Positions 61,340-64,000 of a stretch of 64,000 nucleotides of DNA are shown piece after piece. The stretch is from Enterococcus faecalis_A (GTDB lineage: Bacteria; Bacillota; Bacilli; Lactobacillales; Enterococcaceae), in contig JBPDWA010000008.1 in the NCBI GenBank assembly GCA_051295955.1, positions 1-64,000 on the forward strand, written 5' to 3'. Below the pieces are notes generated by a model. It was not told the DNA's origin, ran no database searches, and saw only the letters and a list, made by a program, of their open reading frames with translations. Each line of letters opens with the position of its first letter. Within the stretch, counting starts at the first letter, position 1. The translations under genes and the position numbers were made by a program.

Positions 61340-61724
61340 AATAGACGAAGACATGAAGCTAGCAGAGCTTAGCTCAGCAATAAGCTTTTCAAGTTAGCTA
61401 TCCTTAGTATAGCCTGTAATTACTAAGGGTTGTTCAGGCGTCCGGGTAAATGATGAATAGTGGAGGAAAATGTAGTAGTCATTGATTCCTGTAATTGTTG
61501 CACTTCTTGTTTAAAGGTTTGATATTCAGTGGGTAAAAGGTATTTATGATTTTCCTCGTTCGAACCTTTGCTACAAAGAGGGATGCTCCTCCTTGCTTTC
61601 CTCCTTCGGTCTCCTTACGTTATATTTTAGAGCTTGGGGCTTTCTTTGGTCCTAAGCTTTTTCTTTTTGTTTTTTATAAACAAATTTATGGTAAAATTAA
61701 GTATCGAAAAAGGAGGAGTAGAAA
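61340..61724. other. Gap between purA and the degV gene
   Basis: 385 bp; a 63-codon frame at 61546 is not a credible gene. The only clear structure is the terminator near 61630. Confidence 0.4.
61630..61670 (+). terminator. Terminator upstream of degV
   Basis: AGCTTGGGG (61631-61639) pairs with CCTAAGCT (61651-61658) with a bulge, followed by TTTTCTTTTTG. It probably ends the purA transcript about 290 bp after its stop. Confidence 0.6.
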
Positions 61725-62591
61725 ATGTATCAAATAGTGACGGATTCATGTTGTGATTTGCCTTATACATATTTAAGAGAGGAAGATGTTCCTTTTATCA
61801 GTATGACGATTGAGTTGGAAGGTCAGGAATTAATAGATGATTTGGGGGAAACATTTAATTACGAAACTTTCTTACAAAAAATTAAAAGTGGCAGCATGCC
61901 AACCACATCACAAGTCAATGTAGGACGCTATCGTGAATTTTTTCGTCCTTTTGTCGAAAAGCAAATCCCTGTAGTGTATCTAGCTTTTTCTTCTGGATTA
62001 AGTGGTTCTTATCATAGTGCAGTACAAGCAGTAGCTTTATTAACAGAAGAATATCCAGCGGCAGAAATTCAAGTAATAGATACTAAAGCTGCTAGTTTGG
62101 GTCAAGGTTTACTTGTTAGAAAAGCAATTTATTTAAAAAAACAAGGCTATACATTAAAGGAAGTTGTGGCTGTAATTGAAGAATTAAAAATGCAGCTTCA
62201 TTCTTGGGTAACCGTTGATGACTTAAAATACTTAGAACGTGGTGGTCGTATTTCTAAGTCAGCTGCCGCAGTCGGTGGCTTGATGAATATTAAGCCAATC
62301 ATTCGTATTGACCAGGATGGGAAATTACAAGCTGCAGGAAAAGCAAGAGGACGTAAGAAAGCTTTAACAAAAATCGTAGCGGAAACCGTTACAGGAATTG
62401 AAAATCCAACGAATCAAACGTTATTAATTGCTTATGCTGGTGCGCAAGTAGATGCAGAGAGCGTTAAAGAACTTCTTTTAAAAGAAGTTCAGGTGGCGGA
62501 TATTTTGCTTTATCCTTTGGGTCCTACGATTACCAGTCATACAGGTTATGGCTGTATTGCTCTTTTTTCTTTTGGGAAAAAACGCGGTTGA
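61725..62591 (+). CDS. DegV-family fatty-acid-binding protein
   Basis: A 288-aa cytosolic protein. VTDSCCDLPYTYL at the N-terminus, MPTTSQVNVGRY, and AFSSGLSGSYHSA form the fatty-acid head-group site of DegV/FakB proteins. The C-terminal half contains DDLKYLERGGRISKS and KPIIRIDQDGKL. FakB proteins present fatty acids to FakA kinase for phospholipid synthesis; several paralogues per genome are usual and the ligand is not readable. The start follows AAAGGAGGAG. A terminator follows. Confidence 0.9.
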   Translation: MYQIVTDSCCDLPYTYLREEDVPFISMTIELEGQELIDDLGETFNYETFLQKIKSGSMPTTSQVNVGRYREFFRPFVEKQIPVVYLAFSSGLSGSYHSAVQAVALLTEEYPAAEIQVIDTKAASLGQGLLVRKAIYLKKQGYTLKEVVAVIEELKMQLHSWVTVDDLKYLERGGRISKSAAAVGGLMNIKPIIRIDQDGKLQAAGKARGRKKALTKIVAETVTGIENPTNQTLLIAYAGAQVDAESVKELLLKEVQVADILLYPLGPTITSHTGYGCIALFSFGKKRG

Positions 62592-62602
62592 TTTGATGAA
62601 AT

Positions 62603-62642
62603 AAAGAAAGAAGCAAAACAAGAAATGTTTTTGCTTCTTTCT
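62603..62642. terminator. Bidirectional terminator between degV and the ABC-F gene
   Basis: AAAGAAGCAAAAACA-type arms (about 62606-62620 and 62626-62640) form a stem over a 5-nt loop, with T/A-runs on both sides. Confidence 0.75.
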
Positions 62643-62646
62643 GCTT

Positions 62647-64000
62647 TTATTCAATCGTAAATAGTTGCTCTAATTGTATTTGAATTTCTTTATTTTCTAA
62701 GAATTCATCATATGTTGTTTCCGCACGATCAATGACGCCTTTATTGGAAATAGCAATAATGCGATTAGCCAATGTTTGAATAAATTGGTGGTCGTGGGAA
62801 GCAAATAAAATTGAACCGGTAAACGCAGCTAAACCATCGTTTAACGCAGTAATTGACTCTAAATCCAAGTGATTCGTGGGATCATCCAAGACTAATACAT
62901 TCGCTTTGGATAACATCATTTTCGATAACATTACGCGGACTTTTTCGCCGCCGGATAATACATTCACTGGTTTTAAAACTTCTTCACCGGAAAAAAGCAT
63001 TCGACCTAAGAAACTGCGGAGAAAGGTATTGTCATCTTCTTCTTTGCTGGCAAATTGCCGCAGCCAATCTAAAATTGTCATATCACTGGCAAATTCTTTA
63101 CTGTTATCTTTAGGCAAATACGCTTGAGTAGTTGTGACGCCCCAGCGTACGGAGCCTGTATCCGGAACAATTTCTCCCATGATTACTTTAAACAAAGTGG
63201 TTGTTACAATATCAGAATTTGCAATAAATGCTACTTTATCTTCTTTACTTAACGTAAAAGAAATATCGTCTAAGATTTTTTTGCCATCAATTGTAACGGA
63301 GACATTTTCAACCTGCAATAAATCGTTGCCGATTTCCCGTTCAGGAGTAAAGCCTACAAATGGATAGCGGCGGGAAGAAGGTTGAATATCTTCTAAAGTG
63401 ATTTTTTCCAGCATTTTCTTACGGGAAGTCGCTTGTTTTGACTTAGATGCATTTGCGCTAAAACGAGCGATAAAGTCTTGTAGTTCTTTAATTTGTTCTT
63501 CTTTTTTTGCGTTGGCGTTTGCTTGAAGTTTGGCTGCTAACTGACTGGATTCTAACCAGAAATCATAGTTACCAACGTAAAGTTTGATCTTTCCAAAGTC
63601 TAAATCCGCCATGTGAGTACAGACTTTATTTAAAAAATGACGGTCATGAGAAACAACAATCACTGTGTTGTCAAAGTTTATTAAAAACTCTTCCAACCAA
63701 TTGATCGAACGAGTATCCAAACCGTTGGTAGGTTCATCCAAAAGCAAAACGTCTGGTTTACCGAAAAGGGACTGAGCTAACAGTACTTTTACCTTTTGAC
63801 CGGCAGTTAATTCACTCATTGTTTGATTGTGAAGTTCTTCAGGAATATTTAAGCCTTGTAATAAAACAGCTGCTTCGGGTTCTGCTTCCCAACCATCTAA
63901 TTCTGCAAATTCGCCTTCCAATTCTGCGGCGCGAATGCCGTCTTCATCAGAAAACTCTGCTTTCATGTAGATAGCGTCTTTTTCTTTCATAACTTCGTAT
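62647..64000 (-). CDS. ABC-F family ATPase, YkpA/YbiT-like (partial, 5' end outside the window)
   Basis: Reads in from beyond position 64000; the frame stays open through EVMKEKDAIYM, so the ATG at 63990 is internal. Seen here: the end of the first ATPase domain (signature LTAGQKVKVLLAQSLF, Walker B VLLLDEPTNGLD), the interdomain linker (about 40 charged residues with KKMLEKITLEDIQPS), and the second domain (signature LSGGEKVRVMLSKMML, Walker B VLVLDDPTNHLD). The second Walker B has Asp-Asp where Asp-Glu is commonest, so it may hydrolyse ATP slowly. ABC-F proteins act on the ribosome; this subgroup is housekeeping rather than a proven resistance factor. Confidence 0.9.
   Translation of the reverse strand, partial: YEVMKEKDAIYMKAEFSDEDGIRAAELEGEFAELDGWEAEPEAAVLLQGLNIPEELHNQTMSELTAGQKVKVLLAQSLFGKPDVLLLDEPTNGLDTRSINWLEEFLINFDNTVIVVSHDRHFLNKVCTHMADLDFGKIKLYVGNYDFWLESSQLAAKLQANANAKKEEQIKELQDFIARFSANASKSKQATSRKKMLEKITLEDIQPSSRRYPFVGFTPEREIGNDLLQVENVSVTIDGKKILDDISFTLSKEDKVAFIANSDIVTTTLFKVIMGEIVPDTGSVRWGVTTTQAYLPKDNSKEFASDMTILDWLRQFASKEEDDNTFLRSFLGRMLFSGEEVLKPVNVLSGGEKVRVMLSKMMLSKANVLVLDDPTNHLDLESITALNDGLAAFTGSILFASHDHQFIQTLANRIIAISNKGVIDRAETTYDEFLENKEIQIQLEQLFTIE

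Noticed and set aside
61546..61737. 63-codon frame between purA and degV
   Set aside because: It runs through a terminator and the degV Shine-Dalgarno; composition is unlike a gene.
1..64000. CRISPR arrays, tRNA or rRNA genes, insertion sequences
   Set aside because: I looked for regularly spaced repeats, tRNA-like CCA ends with TTCGA arms, rRNA motifs and transposase motifs and saw none that I could support.

Overview
The window is a low-GC Firmicutes chromosome spanning the replication origin, most likely Enterococcus or a close relative (Enterococcaceae). The evidence is the order rnpA/rpmH - oriC - dnaA - dnaN - yaaA - recF - gyrB - gyrA - rpsF - ssb - rpsR - gdpP - rplI - dnaB - purA, the CroRS-type two-component pair beside a T-box-controlled serS, and protein sequences of enterococcal type. 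The species cannot be fixed from sequence reading alone.

Layout. 1-5.8 kb (+): croRS, T-box and serS, and a membrane-anchored polysaccharide deacetylase. 5.8-19.2 kb (mostly -): guaB, a large membrane protein, a DUF1129 protein, ychF, a DUF951 protein, parB-parA-rsmG, an ABC exporter pair, an MFS transporter and an unassigned 330-aa protein. 19.4-24.1 kb: a GntR regulator convergent with a mannose-family PTS plus a SIS-domain deglycase, which looks like an Amadori-product (fructoselysine/glucoselysine-type) catabolic operon. Its promoter carries a 38-bp perfect palindrome. 24.1-25.7 kb: about 1.5 kb with no convincing gene. 25.7-29.2 kb: a small decayed integrative element in the 3' end of mnmG, bounded by a 23-bp direct repeat. 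It carries a type VII secretion LXG module (two small targeting partners, a frameshifted LXG toxin, a candidate immunity protein) and a broken tyrosine integrase. 29.1-32.4 kb (-): mnmG and mnmE. 32.8-35.2 kb: a wall-anchored protein and an M60-like metalloprotease relic, both with frameshifts in the signal peptide. 35.5-37.9 kb (-): jag, yidC, rnpA, rpmH. 38.0-39.9 kb: bipartite oriC around dnaA. 38.4-54 kb (+): replication, gyrase and ribosomal genes. 54.2-59.0 kb (-): a non-PTS sucrose cluster (LacI regulator, fructokinase, GH32 hydrolase, LacY-type permease) whose promoter lies in a nested array of symmetrical operators. 59.0-59.7 kb: a TIR-domain relic and a GC-rich 41-aa ORF. 60.0-64.0 kb: purA behind PurR-box-like sites, a DegV protein and a partial ABC-F ATPase.

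How it works together. The core is the origin domain: DnaA boxes flank dnaA, parA/parB lie about 25 kb away, and three good parS sites (18.1, 48.7 and 49.7 kb) plus a degenerate one (25.6 kb) surround the origin. Accessory DNA sits at three points of this conserved backbone: downstream of mnmG, between mnmE and jag, and between dnaB and purA. The sugar clusters show detailed promoter architecture. Several accessory genes (LXG toxin, integrase, two surface proteins, TIR gene) carry frameshifts or nonsense changes. This could be real decay or, for the single-base cases, assembly error.
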